This document shows, one piece after another, positions 62,442 to 64,000 of a stretch of 64,000 nt of DNA. Every line of letters starts with the position of its first letter. Position 1 is the first letter of the stretch. The stretch spans positions 1-64,000 of the forward strand of contig JACRMS010000014.1 of NCBI GenBank assembly GCA_016214845.1, read 5' to 3'. Under the pieces are notes generated by a model. It did no database searches. It saw nothing but the letters and a program-made list of their open reading frames with translations, and had not been told where the DNA came from. The position numbers were made by a program, and so were the translations under genes. Origin of the DNA: Nitrospirota bacterium. Its GTDB lineage: Bacteria; Nitrospirota; Thermodesulfovibrionia; UBA6902.

Positions 62442-63374
62442 TCACGACACCTCGATAAGTGTCACAAATACGTCTTCCAGAGAGGGCATGATCCTCTCTA
62501 TCCGGTTTATTGAGAATCTCCCGCCCATGAGTATTTTCCTGATACGGGGGATTTCCAGACGGCTGTCCCGGACGGTCACGTGAAGCAGGCTGCCGAAGAT
62601 TGCCGCATCCATCCCGCCCCTGTTCAGGGCTTCCATGGCGTCAACAACCCTGTCAACGTCGATTTCAAGCACGTCATATGTCATGTGCTTTTGTTTCAGC
62701 TCATTGGGCGTGCCCCCGGCAATGATCTTCCCCCTGTAAATGAGGGCAAGCCTGTCGCAGTAGTCGGCTTCGTCCATGTAGTGCGTGGTGACGAAGACCG
62801 TTGTACCCCTCTGTGACATTTCATAGATGAGGTCCCAGAATTTCCGTCTCGAAACAGGGTCAACCCCTGACGTGGGCTCGTCAAGAAATATAATAGGAGG
62901 CTCATGGAGGATTGCGCAGCCGAGGGCGAGCCTCTGTTTATGACCGCCCGGGAGAGTCCTTGTAAGGGTTGTTCTCCTGTCTTTGAGCCCGGCCAATTCC
63001 AGCGCCCATTCCATGCGTTCCCTCTTTCTATCGCCCTTCACGCCATATATCCCGCTGAAAAACCGTATGTTCTCTTCCGCGGTCAGGTCATCGTAAAGGG
63101 AGAATTTCTGCGACATGTAGCCGATATTTTTCTTTATTTCTTCCGATTCCTTCATGATGTCATAGCCGCCCACAGAGCCATTCCCGCCAGTGGGCAGCAG
63201 GAGACCGCAGAGCATTTTGATGGTTGTTGACTTGCCTGCGCCATTGGGCCCGAGGAATCCGAATATCTCACCTTTGTGGACCTTGAGGCTGATATTGTCG
63301 ACTGCGACAAAATCGCCAAACCTGCGTGTCAGACTTTCAACACTTACTGCCGCTTTATCTTCTCTCATTGTCAC
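62442..63374 (-). CDS. ABC transporter ATPase (second of two)
   Basis: 310 aa. Walker A GPNGAGKST, Q-loop MSQKFSLYDDL, LPGGHKQR as a divergent signature (usual LSGGxxQR), Walker B PIIFLDEPTSGVD, switch His in TTHYMDEAD. The GTG start overlaps the upstream ATPase stop; an ATG 6 bp further is also possible. In YbhF the two ATPase halves are one chain; here they are separate genes. Confidence 0.92.
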   Translation of the reverse strand: MTMREDKAAVSVESLTRRFGDFVAVDNISLKVHKGEIFGFLGPNGAGKSTTIKMLCGLLLPTGGNGSVGGYDIMKESEEIKKNIGYMSQKFSLYDDLTAEENIRFFSGIYGVKGDRKRERMEWALELAGLKDRRTTLTRTLPGGHKQRLALGCAILHEPPIIFLDEPTSGVDPVSRRKFWDLIYEMSQRGTTVFVTTHYMDEADYCDRLALIYRGKIIAGGTPNELKQKHMTYDVLEIDVDRVVDAMEALNRGGMDAAIFGSLLHVTVRDSRLEIPRIRKILMGGRFSINRIERIMPSLEDVFVTLIEVS

Positions 63375-64000
63375 TCCACCGCTGAAATAAAGATGTCTTC
63401 CATGGACGGCAAGATATCCCTGTAATTCTCAATCACGATTTTTTCAGTCATAAGGCCGTCTATAATTTTCTGCATGATCTTTTTGTCCGTAAGAGCAATA
63501 TGAAGCCTGTTGCCGTACATACCGACACTTTTTACGCCGTCAATCTTTTTTATAATGTTCGCGGCCTTTCTCGAGTCATCGGACCACAGTTCCACCATCG
63601 GCATGCCCAGGGTTTTTTTGATCTCCCCCGGGGTATTATTCATGAGTATCGTTCCCTTATGAATAAGCCCGACTCTCGTGCACCGTTCTGCCTCGTCCAG
63701 ATATGCAGTAGAGACAAGAACGGTCACGCCTTCCTTTAAAAGCTCGTACAGGATTTTCCAGAAATCCCTTCGTGATACGGGATCAACTCCGTTTGTCGGT
63801 TCATCAAGAAACAGGACATCAGGCGTGTGTATTAAGGCACATGCAAGACCAAGCTTCTGTTTCATGCCGCCGGACAGCTTCCCTGCCGGGCGTTCCTTGA
63901 ACGGCGTAAGATTGCTGAATCCAAGGAGTCTCTCAATTCGTGCGGGGCGTTCTTTTTGGCGGACTTCATAGAGGTCCGCATAAAAAATCAGGTTTTCCAT
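63371..64000 (-). CDS. ABC transporter ATPase (first of two), partial
   Basis: Runs out of the window at its 5' end; 209 residues are present and the real N-terminus, including Walker A, lies beyond 64000. Visible: ENLIFYADLY (after the Q-loop), signature LSGGMKQK, Walker B DVLFLDEPTNGVD, and STAYLDEAE where the switch position has Ala-Tyr in place of the usual His. It overlaps the next ATPase by 4 bp. A membrane-fusion protein gene (YbhG-like) is expected further upstream. Confidence 0.9.
   Translation of the reverse strand: MENLIFYADLYEVRQKERPARIERLLGFSNLTPFKERPAGKLSGGMKQKLGLACALIHTPDVLFLDEPTNGVDPVSRRDFWKILYELLKEGVTVLVSTAYLDEAERCTRVGLIHKGTILMNNTPGEIKKTLGMPMVELWSDDSRKAANIIKKIDGVKSVGMYGNRLHIALTDKKIMQKIIDGLMTEKIVIENYRDILPSMEDIFISAVE

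Overview
The window reads like a piece of a Nitrospirota (Thermodesulfovibrionia-like) or related anaerobe genome. Reasons: a complete selenocysteine machinery (selA, selB, selC), two GH57/DUF3536 enzymes, a PEP-CTERM surface protein behind a sigma-54-like promoter, MopE-type Cys-rich secreted proteins, and a Sec-exported (clade II type) nitrous oxide reductase beside a cNOR. The lineage is inferred from gene content only. The DNA also carries many short dispersed palindromic repeats.

Layout. 0.1-10 kb: housekeeping and signalling genes (a shortened glycerophosphodiesterase, a repeat lipoprotein, a U32 tRNA/rRNA-hydroxylation-type protein, GAF/HD-GYP, GH57 glucan enzyme, malQ, REC-PilZ). 10.2-21.3 kb: a secreted-protein locus with one PEP-CTERM protein and three large calcium- or metal-binding proteins whose C-termini share a thrombospondin-3/dockerin-like module. 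One of these is an HExxH metalloprotease, and the 3' ends of two of them are a recent 224-bp duplication. 21.3-24.4 kb: LOG protein, selA and a Tat-signal protein. 24.5-30.8 kb: a decayed defence island on the minus strand (HEPN/MNT toxin-antitoxin, a second MNT with a remnant HEPN, frameshifted McrBC, frameshifted ORF6N, WYL regulator), lying between selA and selB. 31.0-35.1 kb: selB, an unknown gene, tRNA-Sec (selC), and a GIY-YIG nuclease gene enclosed by 63-64-bp inverted repeats that start at the base after the tRNA CCA. 35.2-41.7 kb: second GH57, miaA-hfq, Nudix, thioesterase, MarC, TIGR02757.

41.7-57.8 kb is a nitrogen-oxide respiration region. norC (with an extra heme domain) and norB lie behind tandem FNR/DNR-like boxes. 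HPP and CBS proteins and a NapH-like ferredoxin follow. A long minus-strand nos operon then runs nosZ, unknown, nosC, nosD, a NosR-type FMN protein, a polyferredoxin, nosF, nosY, a TlpA-like thioredoxin and an octaheme HAO-family cytochrome. No nitrite reductase of the NirS/NirK type and no nosL is visible here. 57.9-64 kb: a PAS hybrid histidine kinase at the end of a YbhFSR-type ABC exporter operon that leaves the window.

The points most worth following are the selC-adjacent inverted-repeat GIY-YIG element, the dockerin-like surface-protein cluster, the octaheme cytochrome built into the nos operon, and the sel locus acting as an insertion site for a defence island whose genes carry several independent frameshifts.
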